NCBI GenBank assembly: GCA_022574495.1 | Contig: JACZRW010000003.1 | Location: forward strand, 1 to 44,260 | Direction of reading: 5' to 3' | DNA: 44,260 nucleotides | Source of the DNA: Patescibacteria group bacterium | Lineage (GTDB): Bacteria > Patescibacteriota > Microgenomatia > Woykebacterales > RBG-16-39-9b | Part shown: piece after piece, positions 7,704 through 14,975 of the stretch | Position numbering within the stretch: the first letter of the stretch is position 1 | How the letters are laid out: every line of letters begins with the position of its first letter | Notes under the pieces: model-generated | The model's database searches: none | What the model saw: only the letters and a program-made list of their open reading frames with translations | What the model was told of the DNA's origin: nothing | Made by a program: the position numbers and the translations under genes

Positions 7704-8369
7704 TTATTTCGATCTTTCTATTAGTTTCCTAACTAATTCCATTGCTTGATCCTTTGCACCCAGTCCAAAAGCTAATGCTGAACTTGCAATAGTTGCTATT
7801 ATTAATATTCTTATTATCTCAACACTGACACCCAATTGAAGTAGTGCTTGAAGCGCTGCAAAAATTACAATTGCTACGTAAACAGTATTCGCAATTAGGT
7901 GAGCTGGGTTGTTCCCTACCAAAACGGCTAGCGTTTGAGTAATTCGATGAGCAAACCAAGCGAATACAAACCCAAATATTAGGAACAACGAGGCTAAAAT
8001 AACGTTGGGGACGTATCCTACAATGGTAAACAGTACATCCTCTGGACCAACTATTCCAAGAGATTGAACAGCTGGAACAATGAAAACAAATATGGCGAGC
8101 CACCTAAGTACTTCGCCCAGGAAATTTGTTAGATTCATCTCTTCATGCGATTTCAGTAATTTTTGATAAACTGACCATCTGCTAAGAGCTTTTTCTAAAT
8201 TTGTGGCCTGGGAAATTTCTACCAGGATTCTTTTGAGTAGCGCTCCAATAATCAAACCTAATGCCAAAGTGATTATCGCAGCAATTATGTTGGAAAAAAT
8301 ACTTCCAAAAGATACGAAGAATGTATTTATTGAATCCTGTGAAAGAGTAATGTAGTCCTGTAGTGTCAT
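7704..8369 (-). CDS. CmpX/MscS-related multi-helix membrane protein, paralogue 1
   Basis: 221 aa, start ATG behind GGGAGGTG. Helices occur at about 20-45, 82-102, 113-135 and 155-205, ending SSALAFGLGAKDQAMELVRKL. It is the upstream paralogue of 6904-7590; matching parts are the FSNIIAAIITLALGLIIGAL and YVPNVILASLFLIFGFVFA helices and the final FGLG-x4-A motif. Such proteins are thought to help with osmotic or membrane-tension responses. A TTGACA-containing promoter lies at 8476-8505, so both genes are likely expressed as one unit, divergent from hppA. Confidence 0.75.
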   Translation of the reverse strand: MTLQDYITLSQDSINTFFVSFGSIFSNIIAAIITLALGLIIGALLKRILVEISQATNLEKALSRWSVYQKLLKSHEEMNLTNFLGEVLRWLAIFVFIVPAVQSLGIVGPEDVLFTIVGYVPNVILASLFLIFGFVFAWFAHRITQTLAVLVGNNPAHLIANTVYVAIVIFAALQALLQLGVSVEIIRILIIATIASSALAFGLGAKDQAMELVRKLIERSK

Positions 8370-8475
8370 ATTTTCACCTCCCTTCGATTAGATATTTGTT
8401 ATATTTACTAATCCATTTCTTCTTTAGGTGAAAGGACATATCAATTGGGACAAAGGCAGAATTATCCTTACTATC

Positions 8476-8505
8476 AGTCTACTACTATATTTTATTTATT
8501 GTCAA
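8476..8505 (-). promoter_or_regulatory. Probable promoter of the MscS-like gene pair
   Basis: Minus strand TTGACA (8505-8500), 18-nt spacer, TAGACT (8481-8476). It leaves a leader of about 100 nt with GGGAGGTG before the ATG. Confidence 0.4.
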
Positions 8506-8535
8506 TATATAATTTTATAGGCCAGATTGCTACCC

Positions 8536-8564
8536 TTGTAAAAAGGCCAACAATATTGTAAATT
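8536..8564 (+). promoter_or_regulatory. Leaderless promoter of hppA
   Basis: TTGTAA (8536-8541), 17-nt spacer, TAAATT (8559-8564), followed by 8 nt to the ATG. No Shine-Dalgarno sequence precedes the start. Confidence 0.5.
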
Positions 8565-8572
8565 AAATAGTT

Positions 8573-10570
8573 ATGAATATCGATAATGTTCTGTATTGGA
8601 TTATTGGGTCAGGATTAATTGCTTTGGTATACTCGGCAATCCTAACCATTACAGTCCTAAATAAGGAAAAAGGAAGTGCTAAAATGAGAGAGATTGCAAC
8701 GGCAATTCAAGAAGGTGCCTCTTCCTATCTTTCTCGACAATACTTTGTTGTTTCTATTGTAGGTATTGTAATTTTTGCTCTAATTTGGTTTGGGCTGGGC
8801 CAACCGGTAACTGCTTCGGGATTTGCGCTTGGTGCCCTAGCCTCTGGTTTAGCTGGCTATATTGGCATGAGTGTAGCCGTAAGAACCAACGTTCGCACGG
8901 CAGAAGCGGCAAAAAGTGGTTTATCTGATGCACTCAACGTTGCCTTTCGAGGTGGGGCGGTAACTGGTTTAATCGTGGTTGGACTGGCTCTAATCTCCGT
9001 TGCTGGTTTTTATTTAATTACCAATGATATAAAAGCGCTAATTGGTCTTGGATTTGGCGGTAGTCTAATCTCGGTATTTGCCAGACTTGGCGGTGGAATA
9101 TACACAAAAGGGGCGGACGTGGGTGCAGATTTAGTAGGAAAAGTTGAGATTGGGATACCGGAAGATGATCCCAGGAACCCAGCGGTTATAGCCGATAATG
9201 TGGGTGATAATGTTGGCGATGTTGCTGGAATGGCCGCCGACCTTTTTGAAACTTATGCAGTAACGGCAATAGGGGCCATGATTCTAGGCAGTTTACTCTT
9301 TCCAAATAATGAAAATGCAATAATTTTTCCCTTAGTGCTTGGTGCAATATCAATAATCGCATCAATTATTGGTACATTTTTTGTTCGTATGATCGGAAAA
9401 AGTGTAATGAGTGCTCTTTATTTAGGGTTGATTGCCTCTGGATTATTGTCGGCAATTGGTTTCTACTTTGCTACTTTAGAATTTCCGGTTATCCAAGAGG
9501 TGGGGGAAAGTCTCTCGCTATTTTATGCATCGCTTATTGGACTAGTGGTTACGCTAGGAATGGTTTTAATTACCGAGTTTTACACCTCGAAGAAATTTAA
9601 CTCAGTCAAAACTATAGCCAAAGCAAGTGAAACAGGGCACGCTACCAATATAATTTCCGGACTAGCTGTATCCATGAAATCGACCACTCTACCCATAATT
9701 TTAATTTCCGCGGCTATAATTACTGCTTTTAATCTGGCGGGCTTATATGGAATAGCAATTGCGGCAATGAGTATGCTTTCTATGACCGGTATTATTGTGG
9801 CTATAGACGCATTTGGACCTATAACCGATAATGCCGGCGGAATCGCACAGATGAGCGGACTTTCAGAAAAAGTTCGTGAAGTTACTGACGAACTAGATTC
9901 GGTTGGCAATACGACAAAGGCCGTTACCAAAGGCTACGCAATAGCGAGTGCGGGATTAGCTGCATTAGTACTTTTTGCGGTCTATTCTCAGGAATTGCAG
10001 GCTGTTGGTATAAACGCATCCTTTAGATTAGATAACCCCAACGTAATAATTGGATTGTTTATTGGAGCCGCCGTACCTTACCTATTTGCTGCACTAGCGA
10101 TGGAAGCAGTTGGAAAAGCAGCCGCCAGTGTAGTAACCGAAGTTCGCCGCCAATTTAAGGAGATAAAAGGAATCATGGACGGCAGCGCTAAACCGGATTA
10201 TGCTAGAGCTGTATCTATAGTTACCGCCTCAGCTCAAAGGGGGATGATAATTCCCGCCCTGATACCAGTAGTTTCACCTATTATAGTTGGTTTGTGGCTT
10301 GGACCAGAGGCTCTGGGAGGGTTTTTGGTGGGATCTATAGTGACAGGGTTATTTTTGGCCATATCCATGACTACCGGCGGAGCAGCGTGGGATAATGCCA
10401 AGAAATATATCGAAGAAGGGAATTTAGGCGGAAAGGGATCCGCTGCTCACAAAGCCGCCATTACTGGAGATACGGTTGGAGATCCGTATAAGGATACAGC
10501 AGGGCCTGCGATAAACCCTATGATAAAAGTGATTAATATAGTGGCACTTCTACTTGTACCCTTTTTGTGA
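8573..10570 (+). CDS. hppA: Membrane proton-translocating pyrophosphatase, K+-independent type
   Basis: 665 aa, the normal length, with about 16 membrane helices. It hydrolyses pyrophosphate and pumps protons across the membrane. Active-site motifs are complete: [51 protein letters not shown] and the late [18 protein letters not shown]. The selectivity motif reads GNTTKA with Lys449, where K+-dependent enzymes have Ala, so this is the K+-independent class, which pumps H+. It should feed the same proton gradient as the ATP synthase at 34-40 kb. The last 26 codons are repeated in different codons directly downstream (10610-10690). Confidence 0.95.
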   Translation: MNIDNVLYWIIGSGLIALVYSAILTITVLNKEKGSAKMREIATAIQEGASSYLSRQYFVVSIVGIVIFALIWFGLGQPVTASGFALGALASGLAGYIGMSVAVRTNVRTAEAAKSGLSDALNVAFRGGAVTGLIVVGLALISVAGFYLITNDIKALIGLGFGGSLISVFARLGGGIYTKGADVGADLVGKVEIGIPEDDPRNPAVIADNVGDNVGDVAGMAADLFETYAVTAIGAMILGSLLFPNNENAIIFPLVLGAISIIASIIGTFFVRMIGKSVMSALYLGLIASGLLSAIGFYFATLEFPVIQEVGESLSLFYASLIGLVVTLGMVLITEFYTSKKFNSVKTIAKASETGHATNIISGLAVSMKSTTLPIILISAAIITAFNLAGLYGIAIAAMSMLSMTGIIVAIDAFGPITDNAGGIAQMSGLSEKVREVTDELDSVGNTTKAVTKGYAIASAGLAALVLFAVYSQELQAVGINASFRLDNPNVIIGLFIGAAVPYLFAALAMEAVGKAAASVVTEVRRQFKEIKGIMDGSAKPDYARAVSIVTASAQRGMIIPALIPVVSPIIVGLWLGPEALGGFLVGSIVTGLFLAISMTTGGAAWDNAKKYIEEGNLGGKGSAAHKAAITGDTVGDPYKDTAGPAINPMIKVINIVALLLVPFL

Positions 10571-10609
10571 TAAGTCTGCTGTACCCTTGCGTCCAGATAA
10601 ACTGGACTA

Positions 10610-10690
10610 AAAGACACGGCTGGTCCGGCTATCAACCCAATGATAAAAGTGATTAATATCGTTGCTCTACTTTTAGTTCCGTTTCTTTAA
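10610..10690 (+). pseudogene. Second, synonymously recoded copy of the hppA 3' end
   Basis: This stretch encodes [20 protein letters not shown] and the rest of the hppA C-terminus, identical in all 26 residues to 10490-10570, but most third positions differ and the stop is TAA instead of TGA. A 20-nt core (ATGATAAAAGTGATTAATAT) is identical in both. Only about 39 nt separate the copies, and homology starts abruptly at the Lys codon. It has no start. It looks like the displaced original tail of hppA after recombination with a homologous gene or departure of an element. Confidence 0.85.
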
Positions 10691-10695
10691 AACAA

Positions 10696-10717
10696 AACCG
10701 AGGCGTTAACCTCGGTT
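10696..10717. terminator. Bidirectional hairpin terminator between hppA and the sigma-4-like gene
   Basis: AACCGAGG (10696-10703) pairs perfectly with CCTCGGTT (10710-10717) around CGTTAA. On the minus strand it is followed by TTGTTTT, a good terminator for the 10732-11265 gene; on the plus strand the T-tract (TTGAGTTCTCTCTTTT) is weaker. Confidence 0.7.
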
Positions 10718-10731
10718 GAGTTCTCTCTTTT

Positions 10732-11265
10732 CTACTGGCGTTCCTTAAGTTTAGATTCGGCCGCTTCAGCTCTATTGAGTACGGTGTTAAAGCTATCCGG
10801 TGGCCTCCATTTTCTCCTATGGATAGTCAATAATGCACCTAGTTGTCTAAGCATTCTTAAAGCTGAATTGTAGACATCCCAAGCGCGGTTTCTGCTCGTA
10901 CCGAAAATTCGGCCGACTTCTGCGTGTGATCTGCTAATCCCGTCATCCAACCCGAAGGTCAGTCTTATCGCTCTGGCACGACGAGGGCCACCTCTATTTT
11001 CTTGAATTGAGTCTAGACCCTCTTCGATACTCTCTATGAAAGCAGTAAGATCGTGAAAAACATTTGTTGGTGGTATCAGGGTGTTTACCAACCGACCGTA
11101 CGCATTTACCCTCCTTTTTAGATACTCACCTACGTCTTCAGTGCATTTTTCACAATCTATCTCCAGCTCACCGACAATTTCGTAGGCCAGGGTTACCTGT
11201 GAACCAAGTATTTGCGTATCCTGGATCATCAAATCGCCCTGGCAATTTGGACAGAGAATCGCCAT
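10732..11265 (-). CDS. Zinc-ribbon protein with a sigma70 region 4-like helix-turn-helix
   Basis: 177 aa, ATG behind AAGGAGG. Cys5/Cys8 (ILCPNCQG) and Cys38/Cys41 (CEKC) make a zinc ribbon. Residues about 95-145 resemble sigma70 region 4: RAIRLTFGLDD, then AEVGRIFGTSRNRAWDVYNS and ALRMLRQLG, the pattern by which sigma factors read the -35 box. Region 2, needed to melt the -10, is missing, so it is not a full sigma factor; a DNA-binding regulator or RNA-polymerase-associated factor is more likely. The gene is GC-richer than its neighbours, like the edge genes, and stands alone with its own terminator. Confidence 0.6.
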   Translation of the reverse strand: MAILCPNCQGDLMIQDTQILGSQVTLAYEIVGELEIDCEKCTEDVGEYLKRRVNAYGRLVNTLIPPTNVFHDLTAFIESIEEGLDSIQENRGGPRRARAIRLTFGLDDGISRSHAEVGRIFGTSRNRAWDVYNSALRMLRQLGALLTIHRRKWRPPDSFNTVLNRAEAAESKLKERQ

Positions 11266-11320
11266 AATTATCCCTCCTTGTTTGCAGGCTACTTCCGTAG
11301 TTCAATTTTCTGACATATGA

Positions 11321-11326
11321 ATTATA
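11321..11326 (-). promoter_or_regulatory. -10 box of the zinc-ribbon/sigma-4-like gene
   Basis: Minus strand TATAAT at 11326-11321 with no convincing -35 at 17 nt. It leaves a leader of about 50 nt before the SD and ATG. Confidence 0.35.
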
Positions 11327-11342
11327 CAGCTATAGGTCAATT

Positions 11343-11876
11343 TTAGAGATTTTCGAACGCCTCGATAGATTTATTTATAGTTTCCTCTACTCCGGTATGG
11401 GTAGTGTCTATTACCAAATGAAAATATTTAGGATCTTCGTAGTTATCATCTGAGTATAACTTTTTGAATTTGGCTCGTAATTCATTTCTGCGTTTAACGA
11501 TTTCTTTAGAAGTTTCCTGGTGAGTATGTTGCCTTTCTATTATTCTTTTTGCAGATACTTCTTTATCCGCAGTCAATAGTATTCGAAATACACTGTCTAA
11601 ATCTCTAGCAAACCAACCACCGTAATGACTGTCAAATACAATATGCTTACTGTTTTTCATTCTTCTGAAAAATTCTTCATCCACCCTATTATCTAGCTCC
11701 TTTGGGATTGCGGCTGTGTTCCATAAAGGAATGCGGTTATTTTTTTGATATTCCCTAAATATATCTCCAGCAGCTATATGCTCCCAACCAAGTCTCTTTG
11801 CAAGACCATTAGCTAACGTACTTGTTCCAGTACCCATATCCCCACAAACAATTATATTCTTGTATTTATTTGACAT
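11343..11876 (-). CDS. Cytidylate/adenylate kinase-like P-loop NMP kinase
   Basis: 177 aa from the ATG at 11876 (MSNKYKNIIVCGDMG). A longer reading to 11957 is rejected because a TATAAT lies 6 nt before 11876, making the mRNA leaderless. The P-loop is GDMGTGTSTLA, followed by LGWEHIAAGDIFR as in archaeal-type cytidylate kinases (AGDIFR binds the NMP), then FDSHYGGWFARDL and a lid-like KRIIERQ segment. It probably phosphorylates CMP/dCMP or another nucleoside monophosphate, but the P-loop is a little unusual (G-T-G-T-S-T), so the substrate is open. It is divergent from the DUF5679 gene. Confidence 0.65.
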   Translation of the reverse strand: MSNKYKNIIVCGDMGTGTSTLANGLAKRLGWEHIAAGDIFREYQKNNRIPLWNTAAIPKELDNRVDEEFFRRMKNSKHIVFDSHYGGWFARDLDSVFRILLTADKEVSAKRIIERQHTHQETSKEIVKRRNELRAKFKKLYSDDNYEDPKYFHLVIDTTHTGVEETINKSIEAFENL

Positions 11877-11882
11877 AGAAAA

Positions 11883-11888
11883 ATTATA
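11883..11888 (-). promoter_or_regulatory. -10 box giving a leaderless NMP-kinase mRNA
   Basis: Minus strand TATAAT (11888-11883) ends 6 nt before the ATG at 11876. The -35 is poor. It decides the start codon of the kinase gene. Confidence 0.5.
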
Positions 11889-11922
11889 CCACTGTATAAT
11901 ACATATATAAAAATCTGTAAGT

Positions 11923-11951
11923 TTGACACAGGGGCTATGATTGAAGATAAT
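11923..11951 (+). promoter_or_regulatory. Promoter of the DUF5679 gene
   Basis: TTGACA (11923-11928), 17-nt spacer, GATAAT (11946-11951). Start of transcription near 11958, giving a leader of about 43 nt with AAGGGGGTG before ATG 12001. Confidence 0.6.
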
Positions 11952-12000
11952 AGACAAAGTTACAAAATCCTTTAATTTGGAAGGGGGTGCAAATAATAAT

Positions 12001-12141
12001 ATGTCAGACGCATACTGTGTAAAGTGTAAGGCTAAGAAAGAAGTTCAAAATCCAGAGCAAGTTACCATGAAAAACGGTAGAAAAGCACTAAAAGGTACTT
12101 GTCCAGATTGCGGAACTAAAATGTTTAAAATCGGAGGCTAA
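12001..12141 (+). CDS. DUF5679 zinc-ribbon protein, 46 aa
   Basis: A tiny zinc-ribbon protein beginning MSDAYCVKCKAKKE. CVKC and CPDC provide four zinc-binding cysteines and the end is GTKMFKIGG, as in DUF5679, a family common in CPR and some other bacteria with no assigned function. The ATG at 12001 follows AAGGGGGTG; a longer in-frame reading from 11941 would overlap the promoter and is rejected. A rho-independent terminator follows at 12175-12228, so it is a single-gene transcript. Confidence 0.8.
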   Translation: MSDAYCVKCKAKKEVQNPEQVTMKNGRKALKGTCPDCGTKMFKIGG

Positions 12142-12174
12142 AAACCTTTGATTTGTTATTTGTATAGAAGAAAA

Positions 12175-12228
12175 GCGACTCAGTCCGGCATTCGTCAACT
12201 GGCGAAGCGGAGGGTCGTTTTTCTTTTA
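12175..12228 (+). terminator. Rho-independent terminator after the DUF5679 gene
   Basis: CGAC (12176-12179) pairs with GTCG (12214-12217); inner pairs are CCG/CGG and TTCG/CGAA. It is followed by TTTTTCTTTT. Confidence 0.65.
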
Positions 12229-12320
12229 TAAATCTTGGTTTGAATACTTGTTTACAATCTAGTAATACGTTAAAATAAATTTTTAACCAACAAACAAAGA
12301 AAGAAGGTGATATATAAAAC

Positions 12321-12521
12321 ATGCAAAGTAAAGCTATTACAATAATATTAGGTTTATTGGGGGTCTATTTTCTAATATTTCATTCGGATCCGTTTCCATT
12401 CAATCACGACGCTATTGGTCTACCACCTATTCATGATGTACACAGAATATTTGGGGTTATCTTACTGGGTGCTGCTATATATTTGGGGTGGAAGAGTATG
12501 AAAACTAAAACTCAGAACTAA
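12321..12521 (+). CDS. Small two-helix membrane protein, 66 aa
   Basis: ATG preceded by AGAAGGTGAT. Two hydrophobic helices (about 4-21 and 43-58) flank a loop DPFPFNHDAIGLPPIHDVHR rich in Pro and His, with a short basic tail KSMKTKTQN, so both ends are probably cytoplasmic. No family that I can name. It sits alone between the DUF5679 and DUF1059 genes. The gap to 12647 shows nothing that I can identify. Confidence 0.6.
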   Translation: MQSKAITIILGLLGVYFLIFHSDPFPFNHDAIGLPPIHDVHRIFGVILLGAAIYLGWKSMKTKTQN

Positions 12522-12647
12522 CTAGTTAACCTAGCGGGAGAATATCATACTTTTGGATGGGAAAAACTGAAAAAGATTGTCAGGTTTGAGTTTTTAGTTA
12601 TTATGTAACGTAGCCTGATATAAGCAGAATAGTACTACTTTTTAGTT

Positions 12648-12875
12648 TTAATCTTCTGGGAGAGCGTCAAATTTCACTTTGAAATCATTCATATATTTCT
12701 TTACCGCTTCAGGCCCAGTGTTCGTTTCTACCATTTGTTTCATTTTATTTTTGTGAGCATCATCATTGGCGCTCATTGCGTGTTCTTGGCTATTTTTCAT
12801 CATTTCTTCTGGTGTTTCTCCTTTAATTTTTACATCACAAACACCGTCTAGTTCTTTACAAGTCATAGATTTCAT
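12648..12875 (-). CDS. DUF1059-like small protein, 75 aa
   Basis: Starts MKSMTCKELDGVCDVKIKGE and ends FDALPED, which matches the DUF1059 family of short predicted metal-binding or stress-linked proteins (KSMTCK-x-L-G-x-C-D at the N-terminus, then an EEMM helix). ATG lies behind AAAGGTGG. A TATAAT (12910-12905 on the minus strand, with TG one base before it) is a plausible promoter. Biochemical role unknown. Its start region is divergent from the structured RNA at 12966-13270. Confidence 0.65.
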   Translation of the reverse strand: MKSMTCKELDGVCDVKIKGETPEEMMKNSQEHAMSANDDAHKNKMKQMVETNTGPEAVKKYMNDFKVKFDALPED

Positions 12876-12951
12876 AATTATTCACCACCTTTCTCATATT
12901 GGGTATTATATCAATTGAAGGCAAGTAGGTAATAAAAAAGTAGACTTAGTC

Positions 12952-12960
12952 TGATATACT
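12952..12960 (+). promoter_or_regulatory. Extended -10 promoter of the 12966-13270 RNA
   Basis: TGATATACT is an extended -10 (TG, one base, TATACT at 12955-12960). The -35 is poor. Transcription would begin about 12966-12968. Confidence 0.5.
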
Positions 12961-12965
12961 GTTTG

Positions 12966-13270
12966 TGAGCTGGAGGGAGTAGGTTAAGGAAACGCTCAAA
13001 GAGCGGAATCCAAGTGTCTGGGCACCCTGACGCCACCAGAGTAAGGTTGTCAGGATCCTACCTCCTCCCGCTTTCATAACGGAGAGAGAAGTTGCAGAAC
13101 GAGATACCACTCCCTTTTCTCGTTAGTCGGTATACCCGTACCGCACTGCAACCTCACTCTACGGGCTTGGTGTACACCTTGAGCGTCTGTGTACTTCAGG
13201 TTCCGTTGGGCCCAGTGTGTGAGTGAGTGGCTACAACCCCTCGCACGCACTGGGTTCTAATCTCTTTCCT
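12966..13270 (+). ncRNA. Structured noncoding RNA of about 300 nt, family unknown
   Basis: GC-rich compared with its flanks, with no reading frame. Helices that can be drawn: GGAGG-GA-GTAGG (12972-12983) with CCTAC-CT-CCTCC (13057-13068), enclosing CGCTC/GAGCG (12993-13005, AAA loop) and CCTGAC/GTCAGG (13026-13054); then a branched domain GTTGCAG (13091) with CTGCAAC (13146) enclosing AACGAGA/TCTCGTT (13098-13124) and GGTA/TACC; finally an 11-bp stem at 13211-13221 with 13242-13254, followed by TTCTAATCTCTTT, a weak terminator. It lacks the RNase P core (GAGGAAAGTCC), tmRNA ends and the single-stem 6S shape. Function unknown. Confidence 0.65.
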
Positions 13271-13377
13271 AAATATTTAAAATCAGCGGGCTAAGAGGTT
13301 TGATGTTGTCTTTTCTGACAATATAGCTTCAGTGGTGAACCAGGATGACCTCGGCCACTTCAATCGCTATAACTTCC

Positions 13378-13406
13378 TTGACATTATTCGGATTATCGTA
13401 TATTCT
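13378..13406 (+). promoter_or_regulatory. Leaderless promoter of the vapBC operon
   Basis: TTGACA (13378-13383), 17-nt spacer, TATTCT (13401-13406), 6 nt to ATG 13413. It overlaps a stretch (13332-13371) that resembles 41981-42019 upstream of the NrtR-like gene. Confidence 0.6.
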
Positions 13407-13412
13407 GAAAAT

Positions 13413-13670
13413 ATGAAAAGTGTAGTGATTGTGCGCAATCGAGGTCAAATAACAATCCCTGATCCTATTAGAAAAACTGTTGGATGGGTTAACCCCATGT
13501 CGGCAGTTTCAATTAGCGTGGTTAAACCTGATGAAATCGTTTTGAGACCTCATCAGAATAAGTTGGATTGGGATCAGATTTGGAAAAATATTAATGCTTC
13601 CAGAGCAATATCCGGAAAGGGAGATGAAAGTGGCTATGATTTTCTAAAAAAAGATCGTAGATCTCATTAA
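13413..13670 (+). CDS. vapB: VapB-type antitoxin (SpoVT/AbrB fold)
   Basis: 85 aa from ATG 13413, preferred over a longer reading because the promoter -10 ends 6 nt upstream. The N-terminal half is the swapped-hairpin DNA-binding fold: VVIVRNRGQITIPDPIRKTV (the RGQITIP motif is diagnostic), then VKPDEIVLRPH. The C-terminal part (LDWDQIWKNINASRAISGKG) should wrap around and inhibit the toxin. Such antitoxins repress their own promoter, usually together with the toxin. The PIN toxin gene starts 3 nt after the stop. Confidence 0.85.
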   Translation: MKSVVIVRNRGQITIPDPIRKTVGWVNPMSAVSISVVKPDEIVLRPHQNKLDWDQIWKNINASRAISGKGDESGYDFLKKDRRSH

Positions 13671-13673
13671 CCA

Positions 13674-14093
13674 ATGGACACCTTAGTTGTCGATTCTTCA
13701 GTAATTACAAAGTGGCTGAACAAGAATAATGAGAAAAACATAGATAAAGCGGATTTAATTCTCGAAGATACTCATAAAGGTAAGGTAGAATTAATCGCTC
13801 CCGAATTGGCAAAGTACGAGGTTGGAAATGTACTTCTTACTGGCAAGAAATTAGTTCCTAAAGAAGCAAACATTTCTCTTGGTACCATCTATTCCCTTCC
13901 AATTACTTTTGTTGGTGAGACTGAAGATTTGGCAAAACAAACCTTTAACCTTGCCTTTAAGCACAAGGTTACCTACTATGATGCTTCTTTTATGTCTCTA
14001 GCCAAGCAATATAAGGCGACTTTGATTACAGATAATATTAAACATCAAGGTAAGTCTTTTGAAGTTAAGACCGTTTCTTTACAAAACTACTAA
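13674..14093 (+). CDS. vapC: VapC-type toxin (PIN-domain ribonuclease)
   Basis: 139 aa PIN domain, the normal size. Acidic metal-binding residues are all visible: VVDSSVITKW (first Asp), APELAKYEVGN (Glu), TYYDASFMSLA (Asp) and ATLITDN (last Asp). VapC toxins cut tRNA or rRNA and stall growth until VapB rebinds. It starts 3 nt after vapB, so the two are translationally linked. Both genes look intact. The gap that follows (14094-14337) contains short coding-like remnants, including copy C of the SNTL segment. Confidence 0.9.
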   Translation: MDTLVVDSSVITKWLNKNNEKNIDKADLILEDTHKGKVELIAPELAKYEVGNVLLTGKKLVPKEANISLGTIYSLPITFVGETEDLAKQTFNLAFKHKVTYYDASFMSLAKQYKATLITDNIKHQGKSFEVKTVSLQNY

Positions 14094-14239
14094 TTCTTTA
14101 ATCTACTTTCAGCTTCAACAGAATATTGACCCAAAGAAAAGACCACTAAAAATAACTGACCTAACAAGAAAATATAGCTCTATTGTTGATGTAATCTGGA
14201 GATTATAAGCACTCCGATTGCATAGGGGTGCCCTAGCTG

Positions 14240-14365
14240 GTGAGCCAACGCTTACGTTATTCGAACAAATTCGTATCTAATTTCTATTCTTCCGTTAGTA
14301 AAATTCAGTATCCAGAGGTAATATATAAAGAGGTGAACTATTTAACTTCCTTCATAAGGTCTTGA
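14240..14365 (+). repeat. Degenerate 'SNTL' segment, copy C
   Basis: In-frame stretch V-S-x5-S-N from GTG 14240, spaced exactly as in copies A, D and E (TGGTGAGCC, then TTCGAAC), running open to TGA 14365 inside the convergent kinase gene. Similarity fades after the first dozen residues. A further coding-like remnant just upstream (14112-14208, QQNIDPKKRPLKITDLTRKY) ends at TAA. Confidence 0.3.
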
Positions 14366-14937
14366 TCTACTTTATCAAATACCTCATCTGAGCTCATTTT
14401 AGATACATTTAATACAACATCAGCAAACTTTTTTGTAGGTTCAACATACTTGATGTGCATCGGAGTAAGAACTTCTTTATCGTAAACTGGGTCTACGAAC
14501 TTGTCTCGTCTCTCTTGGCTAGTTTTTTGATCTATGTCTAAGTAATATTTTCTACTGTATAAATCTCTGAGATCCTTGTGCCACAAAGACAAGTATCCCT
14601 CTATTATGAGGACTTCCTTGGGATGAATAGTGCGAGGAATCATATTTTTGTGTTCAAAGTAATCAGGATTTGAGCGATCACTCCAAGTTCTAATTGTAAC
14701 GGGTTTTCCGCTGCGTAGAATCTCAATATCTTTCAGTAGTTTCTCCCAACGGATAACATCAGGATGGTCCCAATTAATCATACCTTTTAAGGTAGGAAGC
14801 TTATTTCTACCATCATCCTCTAGTTGATAGTCATCTAAAGTAAGCATCTCCACCTTTTTTGGATATGTGTCTACCAGGCGATATGAAAGTGTAGATTTAC
14901 CAGATCCAGATCCTCCTGCAATGCTAATTATTTTCAT
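14338..14937 (-). CDS. Uridine kinase-like P-loop kinase
   Basis: 199 aa. P-loop [14 protein letters not shown] at the N-terminus, TLDDYQLED (the Asp-rich segment that binds the nucleoside in uridine kinases), NWDHPDVIRWEKL as in Udk/PRK (the DHP motif), and IIEGYLSLWHKDLRDLY matching the Udk 'EGI' region. It should phosphorylate uridine/cytidine or a related small alcohol. Length matches the family. It is divergent from the HAD gene with only about 30 nt between starts. No clear SD, so it may also be leaderless. Confidence 0.75.
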   Translation of the reverse strand: MKIISIAGGSGSGKSTLSYRLVDTYPKKVEMLTLDDYQLEDDGRNKLPTLKGMINWDHPDVIRWEKLLKDIEILRSGKPVTIRTWSDRSNPDYFEHKNMIPRTIHPKEVLIIEGYLSLWHKDLRDLYSRKYYLDIDQKTSQERRDKFVDPVYDKEVLTPMHIKYVEPTKKFADVVLNVSKMSSDEVFDKVDQDLMKEVK

Positions 14938-14959
14938 GTTTCGTATCTTACATCAAAAA

Positions 14960-14968
14960 TGCTAGAAT
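14960..14968 (+). promoter_or_regulatory. Extended -10 for the HAD gene
   Basis: TGCTAGAAT (TG, one base, TAGAAT at 14963-14968) ends 7 nt before the ATG at 14976, so the transcript should begin at that ATG and not at the upstream ATG 14967, which overlaps the -10. Confidence 0.5.
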
Positions 14969-14975
14969 GCCAGCT

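Noticed and set aside
12125-12322. Minus-strand frame overlapping the DUF5679 terminator
   Set aside because: It is a shadow of the terminator hairpin and promoter-side DNA, with no SD or recognisable protein.
12966-13270. RNase P RNA
   Set aside because: Neither the GAGGAAAGTCC core nor its ACAGAA partner is present in this RNA or in the 26.7-27.4 kb RNA.
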